Below, in pieces: positions 16,547 through 26,246 of a stretch of DNA of 64,000 nucleotides. The stretch spans positions 66,534 through 130,533 of the forward strand of contig NTJS01000001.1 in the NCBI GenBank assembly GCA_002457155.1, in the 5' to 3' direction. Within the stretch, counting starts at the first letter, position 1, and each line of letters opens with the position of its first letter. The notes under the pieces were generated by a model that had not been told where the DNA came from, searched no databases, and was given only the letters and a program-made list of their open reading frames with translations. A program made the position numbers and the translations under genes. Source of the DNA: Marine Group II euryarchaeote MED-G35. GTDB taxonomy: Archaea > Thermoplasmatota > Poseidoniia > Poseidoniales > Thalassarchaeaceae.

Positions 16547-19500
16547 TCCGGCTAAACACGGCCCAGCGCCTGGCCCTAAACCTCGATTCGCACATCGTCA
16601 TCGACGCAGGTGCCGGCACCGGCAAGACGAGCACAATCGTCGATCGAGTCATAGAGCACTACCTCGCTACTGATCAACGGGCAACCAGGCTCCTTCCCAA
16701 GCCAGCCAGGCCTTCCAGCACAGGAGGGGGGATGGTCACAGCACCCGCATCGGAGAGAATCAACCTCGAAGAATGGGGCGGCCTGCTCCCAGGCGAAGTC
16801 GTCCTCCTCACCTTCACAAACAGGGCCGCGGACGAGATGAAAGATCGCCTCCGCAGCGCAATCTCTAGGGTCAGGCCCGGCCCGTTGGGAGATGACGGAA
16901 ATCACAGGTTCGATCCGAGGGTCAAGAGCCAAGGATTCGTCGAGCAGTTACTCACCCTCCTGGAAGACGCGCCAATCGGAACGATAGACTCCTTCCTATC
17001 CCAATTGGTTTCTCCATACCGCGGAAAGCTCGGAGACGCACTGAGCCGGGAGAACGTGTCGGATGCATCAAGGGCGATATTGATCGAGACCGCACTCAGG
17101 ACAATCTGGAGACTCGCTAGCGAGAGGAATCGAATCGGAGAGGCGGTGGACGCCGGAATACCATCCCATATCGCTTCTGAGGTGCTCTCAGCTAGGGACC
17201 GGGTCGCTCGGCACTACGCAGGCAGGACATCAGCGGCCAGAGTACTCAGAACACTAGTTGGAAAAGCCGTCTTCGTCGAGGAGTCCTCTCGCAAGGTCAT
17301 GGACGAAACCGGCTCCTTCGACCAGAACAAGCTCCTATCGACGATCATGTCCTCTGTCGAAAAAGAGGAGATATCCGACCAGTCTCAGAGGCTCCACTCG
17401 ATAGTGTCAGACATCTGCGAGACAATCAAGGGAACACTCCAGAACCCCTCAGCTGCAGGTTGGTCCTCCGAGACTCGGATGGCATCCCTTGACGAACTAG
17501 ACCGGAACGGGCCACCTGCGGGCGAATGGGCCCAGCTGTGCTGGATGGGGCACGTTCTGACTTGCATCGTCAGCCCATCTACACTAATGGGGAAGGAGAT
17601 GAAATTCTTCCCTAGAATGAAGCTCCCATCCGACTCCTGGCCAGCGGGAGTGAGGAGCTATTCGGAGATAAAGGACAAGAATCTGAAATCGACCTACACG
17701 TCCACGATAAAGTCGAAGATTTCGGAGCTGCAGCGAATCTGGTCAGATGATCTGGGAGGCATGATGCTCCACTTCGTGAGAACAGCAATCATCCTCGACG
17801 AGTCCAAGCCCCCCGAGGTGACCCCTGACTGGGAACCACCATCCCATGCCCTCCCGACCGAAATTCCCGAGCGACTGGGCAATCCGAAGAAGAACCATCA
17901 CTTCTCATTGGACGCCGAGATACAGAACCTACGGGACCTGCATCTCCTCCACCTGGGATTCCAGGGGGTGATGAAGAATCTGAAGCAGCGCGACGAGGTC
18001 CATGACTTCGACGACATTCAGAGACTTGCAGGGGACCTGCTGCTGGCAAATTGCCCAGAGGTCTGCAGGACGTTCTACCATCCCTCGGTCCAGAGGGAAC
18101 TAGACTCAATCAGCCCAGACAGCCCATGGAGGGATGATCACATCTCCAGGGCACTGGATGCACTATCCAAACTTGAGATAGATCCAGAATCGGCCGGAGC
18201 ATGGTCATCCAAATTGGGAGCCATCCGAACAGATCTTGAGAGCCGGAGGCAACTCCTCGAAGAAATCAGAAGGAGGTACCGGGCCTTCATCATCGACGAG
18301 GCGCAGGACAACTCCCCACTCCAATGGAGGCTGCTATCCAGGCTCTGGGGGCCGAGGGAGGCCAGAGAAGGCGACCCTCCCAAGCCAGACACTCCTTGGG
18401 AGCCCACCGTGTGTTACGTTGGAGACGTAAAGCAGAGCATCTATGCCTTCAGACAGGCAGAGGTTACCGGATTCCTGGATTTCGCCAAGTCACTAAGGTC
18501 AATCAACTTGCATGAGTTCTCCAGCGTACCGGAGCTTACCAGGAAACCGACCCTCAGGAAAGAGTCCCATAGCAGGGACCCGAGGAACGACCACAAATCG
18601 AACATTGCGACCGCATCTGAGTACATGCACAGGGGAGGCAGGGACCTATCCGCTTGGATCCCATTCGACTCTACCGACTGGGACCTACCAGCCCCGTCAG
18701 GGGGGGAGGTCAGGGCACGCAAGGAGGGCATGATCCCACTGCAGGTGAACTACCGCTCCGAAGGAGGTCTCCTGGACGTGATGAACGAATGGTGGGACGA
18801 CATCTTCTCGGACAGGCACAGGCTAGTCTCCAGAGGGGAATTCTATGCCTCGTCTCAGACTCTACACTCATTCCCGGAGAAGAGGCAGAACCCAGGCTCG
18901 ATAGAGTGGATATGCCCGCCCGACCCAGATGGATCCACCGATCCCGCCACAGATCTTCGGATCCATCTAGATCCCTTCGGGCCGGGGTCGCTGGATCGGT
19001 TGGAGAGGCAAGCCATGCTCATCGCACTTAGAGTGAGGAGCCTCATCGAAGGGAGCCCGGTAAGGGTAAGATCCGCCGACAACTCGTGGATTTCAGTCCA
19101 ACCAGAAGACGCAGTAAGGCCCGAAGAAATCACAATACTCCTGCCAAACAGAGTCAATCTAAGGGACGTCATCATCAGGCATCTGCATGATCTCGGAGTC
19201 CCGACACAGGTCGACCGAGAAGGCGGATTGCTGGAACGCCCAGCGGCCGCTGCATTGGAGGGGCTAGTCCAACTAGTGGCTAGGCCGGGATCCAGGCACA
19301 ACGCAGCATGGGTGGCCCGTTCGCCACTATTCGGGTTGTCCGATTCCCAACTGCACGACTTCCTATCCAATTCGGAGAAGGGGGAGGACTTGCTCTCCAG
19401 GCTGCTATCGAACTGCTCCAATGACAGACAGCGGTCATTGGTATCGAGATGGTGCGAACTCAGATCTTCTAGCCTGGTAGAGCTCCTTGAGGATACCATT

Positions 19501-21453
19501 GACCGCTCAGACCTGCTCGTCGCATACCCGGATAAAGTCTCAAGGCAGGACGCGGAACAGTTCGTCGACCTGATCAGGACGCTGACCACAGAGGTCGGTG
19601 GCGACCCGATAGTCCTCTCCGACAGGCTTCGCGACCTCAGGGAGAGCAGCTCACATGCCATCGAGGCATCCACCAACCCCCCAACGAATGCAGTCAAAGT
19701 AATGACGATCCACAGCTCAAAGGGACTCGAGTCCAAGGTCGTCATCCTGGCCGACCTGTTCTCTCCCAGGCAGACCAACATGAGGAACGAACAGAACAGC
19801 AGACTCATCGTCAGCCCGGAGATGTTCGCAGGACATCCCAACCCATGGCCCGCAGAAGGAAAAACTCCTAGATCAGCGATTTGGGAGCACGTCTCCCTCC
19901 TCCATAGGGCCAGGAAGAATGCCGAAGCAAGGAGGCTCCTCTACGTCGCCGCAACCAGGGCAGAAGAGAAGATAATCATCGCAGGCTCCCCGAGGGGGAC
20001 CCAGTGGCTGGAAGACGAGGGCATCGTGCTCCCGTGGACCTATGACAAAACCGCTCCCCAACTGGGGCAAATGTGGCTCGAATCATTGCGAATGGGGTCA
20101 TGGAGGAGAGGGGAACCACAGTCGCCCTGGCTAGACTCATCGGAAGCCGGCTCGGAACCGATTCTGGCAAACGGGGGGAGCAGGACCGTCGACCCGGGGA
20201 GTCTGCTTGAGGACGCATTCCTCGGTGGAACTGGCAAGACGGGCATTACCATGCTCCACCATCCCGACTGCTTCCCGGAGGCAAACGAAGACGGCAATGC
20301 CATCATGACCCCAATCCAGAGAGTCGAGTCAATCGACCAAGCCTCCCGTGGAAACCAAACAACAGATCCACCAACACCCCCCTGCCCACGAGCCGAATCC
20401 TCGACCAGAGTCCGTGTGAAACCAAGCAAACTCCCCGGATACTTCGAATGCCCCAGATGCCATTGGCTCGAGGTAAGGGCAGGCGTAGAACCAGATTCGA
20501 TGTTTGCCAGAAGTAGAGCGGCTGGAACGACGAAGCCCGTACTCTCCGTGGACCCCGCGACATTCGGGAACGTTTTCCACAGGATCATCGAGATCGGCAT
20601 CGGGAACCCGGGTCCCGGGGAAAACGGCCCCAGCACCTCGCTACCGTCATCCTGGACCACCAAGACAGAGGACAGGATCACCGACGAAGACACCCACAGG
20701 ACCGTTTTCTCCGAGCTCCTACCAGCCGATGCCGATGCCGATAAGGTATCAGAGGCCACCTCGATAATGGCCCAGAGAGTCTCGGACGGGAGGCTGGGCG
20801 AGATGATACGCGGAACCGAGTTTGACGGAATGCGCGTGGAGGGCCTCAGGACGGAGATGCCATTCCACCTCTCCATGCCCGTTTCCTTCGAAGCCGTCAG
20901 GAGGGGCAAGTGGTCACCAGACGGAGTAGAGGACCTCGTGACAATCGACTCCACCACCATAGACATGAGCGGGGTGATTGACCTCGTCCTCTGCACGAGC
21001 AACGTGAACGGAAAGCCGACAATCCGAGCCATCGACCTAAAGACAACCGACGCCCACTGCCTCCTGGACGAGTCTCAAAGCGGGTTATTGGAGGCTCTGG
21101 GGGATGAAACAACAGGGCCCGCCTGTGAGGGGGAGGAGGAGCTCCTACGCAAGCACAGGTTGCAAATGGCACTGTACCACCAAGCCCTGGAGGAATCCGA
21201 ATCCGATAGGTCAAGCGAGGGCCTCCCAAGCAGGCAGGTCCTGCCCCCAGCCATCCTGGTCGGAGTCACTGGAAGACTGGTCGAATACCCACAAGCGCTA
21301 CTCGAAGAGGCGAAGGCTGACTTGATTGAGACCCTATCAAGAACCGCAAGAATGTCCCTCGCGTCGGATTTCCCCATCTCCGAGATCGAGAAATTCCAGA
21401 GAGCGCCCAACCAGGGGTGCAAGATCTGCTCATCGTCCGATATTACCCAGTAG
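16516..21453 (+). CDS. addA: AddA/RecB-like UvrD-family helicase-nuclease
   Basis: The 1645-residue SF1A helicase has all main motifs: Walker A DAGAGTGKTST (~33), VVLLTFTNRAADEM, GTIDSFLSQLV, Walker B AFIIDEAQDNS (~594), GDVKQSIYAFR, VNYRSE (~750), VMTIHSSKGLES (~1060) and LYVAATRAEEK (~1140). The C-terminal domain is a PD-(D/E)XK nuclease with AIDLKTTDAH and RLQMALYHQALE. Cys1312 and Cys1315 (ECPRC) and Cys1635 and Cys1638 (CKIC) bracket the nuclease in an Fe-S-like arrangement. Bacillus AddA lacks such a cluster. It would translocate 3'-5' and cut one strand at a DNA end, together with the upstream AddB-like protein. Confidence 0.85.
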   Translation: MQRQDGGIILIRLNTAQRLALNLDSHIVIDAGAGTGKTSTIVDRVIEHYLATDQRATRLLPKPARPSSTGGGMVTAPASERINLEEWGGLLPGEVVLLTFTNRAADEMKDRLRSAISRVRPGPLGDDGNHRFDPRVKSQGFVEQLLTLLEDAPIGTIDSFLSQLVSPYRGKLGDALSRENVSDASRAILIETALRTIWRLASERNRIGEAVDAGIPSHIASEVLSARDRVARHYAGRTSAARVLRTLVGKAVFVEESSRKVMDETGSFDQNKLLSTIMSSVEKEEISDQSQRLHSIVSDICETIKGTLQNPSAAGWSSETRMASLDELDRNGPPAGEWAQLCWMGHVLTCIVSPSTLMGKEMKFFPRMKLPSDSWPAGVRSYSEIKDKNLKSTYTSTIKSKISELQRIWSDDLGGMMLHFVRTAIILDESKPPEVTPDWEPPSHALPTEIPERLGNPKKNHHFSLDAEIQNLRDLHLLHLGFQGVMKNLKQRDEVHDFDDIQRLAGDLLLANCPEVCRTFYHPSVQRELDSISPDSPWRDDHISRALDALSKLEIDPESAGAWSSKLGAIRTDLESRRQLLEEIRRRYRAFIIDEAQDNSPLQWRLLSRLWGPREAREGDPPKPDTPWEPTVCYVGDVKQSIYAFRQAEVTGFLDFAKSLRSINLHEFSSVPELTRKPTLRKESHSRDPRNDHKSNIATASEYMHRGGRDLSAWIPFDSTDWDLPAPSGGEVRARKEGMIPLQVNYRSEGGLLDVMNEWWDDIFSDRHRLVSRGEFYASSQTLHSFPEKRQNPGSIEWICPPDPDGSTDPATDLRIHLDPFGPGSLDRLERQAMLIALRVRSLIEGSPVRVRSADNSWISVQPEDAVRPEEITILLPNRVNLRDVIIRHLHDLGVPTQVDREGGLLERPAAAALEGLVQLVARPGSRHNAAWVARSPLFGLSDSQLHDFLSNSEKGEDLLSRLLSNCSNDRQRSLVSRWCELRSSSLVELLEDTIDRSDLLVAYPDKVSRQDAEQFVDLIRTLTTEVGGDPIVLSDRLRDLRESSSHAIEASTNPPTNAVKVMTIHSSKGLESKVVILADLFSPRQTNMRNEQNSRLIVSPEMFAGHPNPWPAEGKTPRSAIWEHVSLLHRARKNAEARRLLYVAATRAEEKIIIAGSPRGTQWLEDEGIVLPWTYDKTAPQLGQMWLESLRMGSWRRGEPQSPWLDSSEAGSEPILANGGSRTVDPGSLLEDAFLGGTGKTGITMLHHPDCFPEANEDGNAIMTPIQRVESIDQASRGNQTTDPPTPPCPRAESSTRVRVKPSKLPGYFECPRCHWLEVRAGVEPDSMFARSRAAGTTKPVLSVDPATFGNVFHRIIEIGIGNPGPGENGPSTSLPSSWTTKTEDRITDEDTHRTVFSELLPADADADKVSEATSIMAQRVSDGRLGEMIRGTEFDGMRVEGLRTEMPFHLSMPVSFEAVRRGKWSPDGVEDLVTIDSTTIDMSGVIDLVLCTSNVNGKPTIRAIDLKTTDAHCLLDESQSGLLEALGDETTGPACEGEEELLRKHRLQMALYHQALEESESDRSSEGLPSRQVLPPAILVGVTGRLVEYPQALLEEAKADLIETLSRTARMSLASDFPISEIEKFQRAPNQGCKICSSSDITQ

Positions 21454-21487
21454 AAGAGTCCATGAGTGAACGCCCCGGGTAGGGGTC

Positions 21488-22906
21488 ATGGCGCTGGACC
21501 TGGGAAATTTGATGGATAGAAGTGATGAGATTTGGGAGCAATCGATTCTCCCAAGCCTATCTGATTTTATCGAGATAAAGGCCCTCTCCCCACTGTTCGA
21601 GCCTGATTGGGCCAACCTAGGCGAGTTGGACGCAACCATCGAGCTATTCTGCAAATGGCTCGACGAGCAGGGCATCTCCGGGATGTCATACGAGACGCAT
21701 AGGATCGACGACCTCTCACCCGTGCTCCTGGTGACGATAGAGGGAACCGGACCCGGCGAGGTAATCTTCTACTCCCACCTCGATAAGCAGCCATCGAAAC
21801 CAGAGTTGTGGTCAGAGGGACTCCACCCCCTAAGAGCCGTCAGGAGTGATCCATGGCTCTATGGCCGAGGCTCCGTTGACGATGGTTATGGGGGGTACCT
21901 ATGTGCCACCTCGATCCGGCTCCTGCAAGAGGCTGGGGTTCCACACCCACATTGCACGTTTATCATCGAGACCTGCGAGGAATCCGGTTCATTCGACCTC
22001 CCGCCATACCTGGAGGAACTGACGGACCAGTTGGGGAATCCGGACATGGTTGTCGTCCTGGACAGCGGAGGCCCGGATTACGACCATGTGTGGATGACTG
22101 AGGCCCTAAGGGGCCTGGTTTCGGGAACGCTTTCGGTGAAGGTGTCCCACGAGGGCATACATTCTGGAAACTCAGGGGGGTCGATCCCCTCTTCGTTCAG
22201 GATTCAGCGGATTCTCCTGGACAGAGTTGAAGACTCCGCCACTGGTCGAGTTCTGATACCCGAGATGCATGTCGAAATCCCCCAAGAGGTGAGGGACAAG
22301 GCCGTTGCTCTCCGAGAGATAGTGGGAAACAGCATCTGGGAGCAGTTCCCCACAGTCGATTCGCTCAGGCAGGCGTCAGAGACAACCGAGGACATGATAG
22401 TGGCAATGAACTGGGAGCCAACGCTCTCGATAATCGGTGCTGATGGGATGCCATCGGTACAGGTCGCGGGAAACGTTCTCCGAACAAACACCGATCTAAA
22501 ACTAAGCTTCAGGATACCACCGGGAGTCGACTCAGAGGTTGCAATAGCCTGCGCGAAGAAGACCCTGGAGGAAGACCCACCATATGGTGCCGAGGTCACC
22601 TTCACCCCCGACTCGTGCGCAGATGGATTCCACGCCCCCCCTCTCGAGGGAACCGTCTCGGATGCAATCCATGACTCCTCAATTGAGCTAACCGGACTCC
22701 CCCCATTGGCAACTTGGACCGGGGGGACCATTCCATTCATGGCGATGATGCAGGGGAAATACCCGGAAGCCATGTTCCTCTGCACCGGCTCTTCCGGTCC
22801 TGGGAACAACGCGCACGGTCCTGATGAGAAATTACACATCCCCTCTTCGAAGAGGCTGACTGTAGCCCTTTCAGCAACAATCTCAGCTATTTGCGGAAAC
22901 CCATGA
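21488..22906 (+). CDS. M20-family metallopeptidase / deacylase
   Basis: The 472-residue two-zinc hydrolase has YSHLDKQP with the first metal His and Asp, YGRGSVDDGYGG with the bridging Asp, and IIETCEESGS with the catalytic and metal-binding glutamates. HAPPLEG and a late NNAHGPDE give the remaining His ligand near residue 440. A dimerisation domain lies at roughly residues 215-350. M20 members of this length act as dipeptidases or aminoacyl deacylases; the substrate is not evident. It lies 34 bases after the AddA-like gene and could be in the same transcript. The ATG follows a weak GGGGTC. Confidence 0.88.
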   Translation: MALDLGNLMDRSDEIWEQSILPSLSDFIEIKALSPLFEPDWANLGELDATIELFCKWLDEQGISGMSYETHRIDDLSPVLLVTIEGTGPGEVIFYSHLDKQPSKPELWSEGLHPLRAVRSDPWLYGRGSVDDGYGGYLCATSIRLLQEAGVPHPHCTFIIETCEESGSFDLPPYLEELTDQLGNPDMVVVLDSGGPDYDHVWMTEALRGLVSGTLSVKVSHEGIHSGNSGGSIPSSFRIQRILLDRVEDSATGRVLIPEMHVEIPQEVRDKAVALREIVGNSIWEQFPTVDSLRQASETTEDMIVAMNWEPTLSIIGADGMPSVQVAGNVLRTNTDLKLSFRIPPGVDSEVAIACAKKTLEEDPPYGAEVTFTPDSCADGFHAPPLEGTVSDAIHDSSIELTGLPPLATWTGGTIPFMAMMQGKYPEAMFLCTGSSGPGNNAHGPDEKLHIPSSKRLTVALSATISAICGNP

Positions 22907-22941
22907 TTAGCCGTTATTCCCCCATCTAAGTGCCGCCGGGG

Positions 22942-22948
22942 TTATATC
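22942..22948 (+). promoter_or_regulatory. TATA-like box before coiled-coil gene
   Basis: TTATATC is centred about 28 bases before ATG 22973, with a G/C-rich flank. It fits a near-leaderless promoter. Confidence 0.45.
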
Positions 22949-22972
22949 GGGGTCACCTGCGCACCATGGAGG

Positions 22973-23611
22973 ATGATGGGCCAAGACGACTCAGGCGGAA
23001 CTGACCCCCAGCCGACTATCCAAGAGCTAGAGCAGCAGGCTGCCAAGGACAAGGAGGCTCTGGACAAGCTCTTGGTCGCATATCAGGCACAAGAGGCCGA
23101 TATCAGAGAGATGAAGGCCCAGGTGGAGACCCTTAACCGAGAACTGATTGACAAGGAGACCGAGAAGGAAGGCATCAACAACCTCCTCTCAAACCTACGT
23201 AGGAAGAAGGACGAGATGGAAGTCGAGCTAGCCAAGGCAAACACGAAGATTCCATACTTGGAGAGCAAACTCGACAAGACCGAGGAGTTGCTAGATAGAG
23301 AGAAGGCGAGACTAGGACAGGTACTCACTGTAGCCGAGGAGATAGACGAGTCAAACCAAGCTGCACAATCAGAGCTAGCCGCGAGGGACGATTGGTATGT
23401 CCAGCACATGCAACTATTCGAGGAACTCAATGAGGCAATCCAGACTCGTCACGACATGATCGACAGGGCCATAGCCACAGCCAAGGACATCCATTCCAAG
23501 CAGGAATCCTTCCAGGCACAAAAGCAGGCAGTGATTGAGGAGATCAAGGACATGGCATCAGAGGACGAAGGCCCAGGTGACTCCGATGAACCGGAGTCTG
23601 AGAACGAGTAA
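22973..23611 (+). CDS. Coiled-coil protein of unknown function
   Basis: Not recognised. The 212-residue soluble acidic protein has almost continuous heptad structure from about residue 18 to 185 (Glu, Lys, Gln and Leu rich), then an acidic tail of Glu, Asp and Ser. There are no cysteines, no signal peptide and no membrane segment. ATG at 22973 and the next ATG at 22976 are both possible starts. It has its own candidate promoter and ends three bases before a convergent acyltransferase gene. A structural or prefoldin/SMC-accessory-like role is conceivable but nothing specific supports it. Confidence 0.65.
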   Translation: MMGQDDSGGTDPQPTIQELEQQAAKDKEALDKLLVAYQAQEADIREMKAQVETLNRELIDKETEKEGINNLLSNLRRKKDEMEVELAKANTKIPYLESKLDKTEELLDREKARLGQVLTVAEEIDESNQAAQSELAARDDWYVQHMQLFEELNEAIQTRHDMIDRAIATAKDIHSKQESFQAQKQAVIEEIKDMASEDEGPGDSDEPESENE

Positions 23612-23614
23612 CCC

Positions 23615-24319
23615 CTACTCGCCTACCTTCTTGATGAATCTGGCTGGAATCCCCCCCCAAGCTTCACCATCGGGGATATTGGTCCATTTTGGGACTACGG
23701 CTCTAGATGCTACGACTGCCCCTTCACCGATAGTGCATCCGGGTTGGACCGTGCTTCCCCCTCCAATCACCGCGTTGTTCCCTACACGCACAGGAGCGAG
23801 AACAATCTCCCCCCTTTCGACCAAATGCCCATTTATTGTCGCATTTCCTCCAACTACTACGCCATCTCCAAGGGTCACCATATGGGCGTCATTAAGCGAA
23901 TCTGTGAGAATCTGCACGCCCTTCCCAATCTTTGCGCCCATTAGTTTGTAGTATATGTTGACCTGTAGTGACGGTACTATATTCTTGATAAACATCTGTG
24001 CAACCTTATGGAAAACTAGTGACCATGCCCAAGCTATGGTAACCCAACTATTGAGGGGGTACCGCCCCTCTTTCAGAGGGGGTCGTAATAGTCCACCGAG
24101 GATGCCGCATATCAGCAGCAATGTCAACCCCCACAACAAGTATCCAATTCCCAAACCCACACAAACGCCGAAAGCTTCGATCCAGAAATCCTGGGCCTTG
24201 CTCCATTCTGAGATTTCCATGAACAGTAGGTAAGAGGGTACTGCGGCAATTCCCCAGACAACGGCAGAGAAAATTGCCACTGGTATCGTTAGTAAGTGTT
24301 GGACCAAAGAAAAATTCAT
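23615..24319 (-). CDS. Membrane-linked hexapeptide-repeat (left-handed beta-helix) transferase
   Basis: The 234-residue protein has two or three hydrophobic segments (LLTIPVAIFSAVVWGIAAV and GLGIGYLLWGLTLLLICGILGG). The C-terminal half is a left-handed beta-helix with hexapeptide repeats (IGKGVQILTD, LGDGVVVGGNATING, VGNNAVIGGGSTVQPG, IGEGAVVASRAVV). It ends in IPDGEAWGGIPARFI, the closing motif of acyltransferases and of terminal domains of some peptide-synthetase-like proteins. It probably acylates a membrane or cell-envelope molecule. The start codon overlaps the stop of the upstream transporter gene (ATGA), so the two are co-translated. Confidence 0.75.
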   Translation of the reverse strand: MNFSLVQHLLTIPVAIFSAVVWGIAAVPSYLLFMEISEWSKAQDFWIEAFGVCVGLGIGYLLWGLTLLLICGILGGLLRPPLKEGRYPLNSWVTIAWAWSLVFHKVAQMFIKNIVPSLQVNIYYKLMGAKIGKGVQILTDSLNDAHMVTLGDGVVVGGNATINGHLVERGEIVLAPVRVGNNAVIGGGSTVQPGCTIGEGAVVASRAVVPKWTNIPDGEAWGGIPARFIKKVGE

Positions 24320-26133
24320 TCTTCATCACCTGACTCGGTTATCAGTCCAGCTTCAATGTCCTCTTGTCTAGCAACCCTGATACCTTCCTCAACGTCGATG
24401 AAGATGAATAGTGACCACCCGATTAGTATTACGACAACTACGCTGGCCACTGCCGCCCTGCTCCCCATCGTCGCTGCACTGATTGCATAGATGATGGGTC
24501 CGAAAACCGCAGCAGCCTTTCCTATGAATCCGAAGAAACCGAAGAATTCAGTGGATCTCGAGGAAGGAGTGAGCATCGTGAAGAGGCTTCTGGCTTGGGC
24601 ACCCGCTGTCCCCATGACAACTCCGACTGCCATACCCAGTATTATCCATTGCAGATTGACGCCAATATTCAGAGGTCCCCATACATTGTCCCTCAGCAGG
24701 TTTGGCCACCAGTCGGCAATCTCTCCCTCAATGATTGTCGGGTGCTCGCCTCCAACCGATCTATTCCCATCCAAGTCCCCCCCACTAAATGAGAATGAGA
24801 ATCTGTGTTCGCTCACCTCGCCCATCTTGCTGACTAATCCACTAGCCGGTTCGGGAGCAAGGTACTCTCTAACGACATCATCATCGGACCACCTATTGCT
24901 ATCTGTAGATGACACAATCATGTAATCGAAGAATGCGTCTCTGAATGACTGGTCTCCATCACCGGTCTTGCTCACCCATCCTTTGACGCTATTCTCCTTA
25001 TCGTAAAGTACGGATAGTTTGTATTCGCCTCTTTCCTCGTCGAAGTCGTACTGGAAGTCATACCGCTCGTGGTCGTCTCCTAGTTCCAGAGGGGCGAACC
25101 CAACAGCAAGTATTGCAACCACTGAGTACACCCCCAGAGACCACCCGAGAACCCTCTTCGTTCCGAACCTGTTTGCCAGCTTGCCTCCAACCACAGTCAT
25201 TGGCACTGCTGTGATATTCACCATCAGCAATAGGACGAAGTTCATCGTCGGATTCAGCCTTAGGACAGAATCTCCGAAAGCCGAGGCCATCCCGCCTATG
25301 GTGTTGATGCCATCGAAGAAAAGCAGGTATGATCCAAGGTAGATGGCGAGAACCTTGAATTTCCTGATTTCCCCGAAGGTCTTCTTTACTTCCCCAATAC
25401 CATCTCGAATAGCTTCCGTGGCAGAACTGTATTCCTTCGGGTTTGGGATCTGAGGTTCTGGGGTATTCCTAAACAACTGCATCCCAAAACCCAACCACCA
25501 CATCGCACTAGTGACGAATATGAAACTCAACACCCAAGGGCTCCATGGAGTACTCAAACCGAAGAAACCAGTGAGTCCTACCAGGAGGTGGATAACCAGG
25601 ATTAGCGACCCTCCAGCAAAGCCGTAGGCATACCCCCAACTGGAAACGTGGTCCATGGAATCCCTATCTGCTAGGCTTGGCATGAATGCATAGTAAATCA
25701 CATTCCCACCAGCGAATCCGATGTTGCCTATTACCAGGCAGAATGCTAGGAACCTGTATCCAGACCCGACCTCTAGGTGCGGCGCTACTCCCATCATCGC
25801 GGTGAATAATACCCCGACTATTGTGTACACCCAGAGTATCTTCTTCTTGATGGGCATCCGATCGGCTATTGCGCCAAGAACGGGACTGACTATCGCCACG
25901 AACAGGCTAGCTGAACCTAGGACAATTGCGTAGAAGGTATCCCCAGTGATTTTCAGACTCCCTAGTTCTGTTCCACCTCCTGTTGACAACTCGAACATGC
26001 TGGATAGTAACTGTGGAACCAGTACTGTGAGAACCGTGAGGGCAAATGCCTGGTTTGCCCAGTCGTACCAGTACCAGCCCGTCAAGGCCTTGTTTTCCTC
26101 ACCACCCATTCCTTCTATTGTTCCGAGACCCAT
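24316..26133 (-). CDS. MFS transporter of the UMF1 / Atg22-like family
   Basis: The polytopic protein is ~605 residues from ATG 26133; ATG 26109 is also possible. The start WYWYDWANQAFA is characteristic of the UMF1/Atg22 group, and SPVLGAIADRMPIKKK is the conserved loop between helices 2 and 3. An extracellular-looking insertion of about 170 residues (~375-490) rich in Asp, Ser and Glu interrupts the second half and is unusual for the family. Atg22-like proteins export amino acids; the substrate here is unknown. It heads a two-gene unit with the acyltransferase and diverges from raSEA across a 113-base gap. Confidence 0.8.
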   Translation of the reverse strand: MGLGTIEGMGGEENKALTGWYWYDWANQAFALTVLTVLVPQLLSSMFELSTGGGTELGSLKITGDTFYAIVLGSASLFVAIVSPVLGAIADRMPIKKKILWVYTIVGVLFTAMMGVAPHLEVGSGYRFLAFCLVIGNIGFAGGNVIYYAFMPSLADRDSMDHVSSWGYAYGFAGGSLILVIHLLVGLTGFFGLSTPWSPWVLSFIFVTSAMWWLGFGMQLFRNTPEPQIPNPKEYSSATEAIRDGIGEVKKTFGEIRKFKVLAIYLGSYLLFFDGINTIGGMASAFGDSVLRLNPTMNFVLLLMVNITAVPMTVVGGKLANRFGTKRVLGWSLGVYSVVAILAVGFAPLELGDDHERYDFQYDFDEERGEYKLSVLYDKENSVKGWVSKTGDGDQSFRDAFFDYMIVSSTDSNRWSDDDVVREYLAPEPASGLVSKMGEVSEHRFSFSFSGGDLDGNRSVGGEHPTIIEGEIADWWPNLLRDNVWGPLNIGVNLQWIILGMAVGVVMGTAGAQARSLFTMLTPSSRSTEFFGFFGFIGKAAAVFGPIIYAISAATMGSRAAVASVVVVILIGWSLFIFIDVEEGIRVARQEDIEAGLITESGDEE

Positions 26134-26246
26134 TCTACTCCGACCTCGCAGGTGTGGTAATGGTTTAGTGTATCCTACAACACCTAGTGTCTTATTCGTA
26201 AACGGGGGACACGTCAATATCAAGAGCAAAGCGCCAAGCGCGTATC

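Noticed and set aside
18855-21032. Two ~330-residue minus-strand frames
   Set aside because: They lie entirely inside the AddA-like gene, whose helicase and nuclease motifs are unambiguous. They have Ser/Leu-rich compositions typical of antisense frames in G/C-rich codon use.
22204-22839. A 211-residue minus-strand frame
   Set aside because: It is antisense to the M20 peptidase gene, which carries metal-binding motifs in the correct order.
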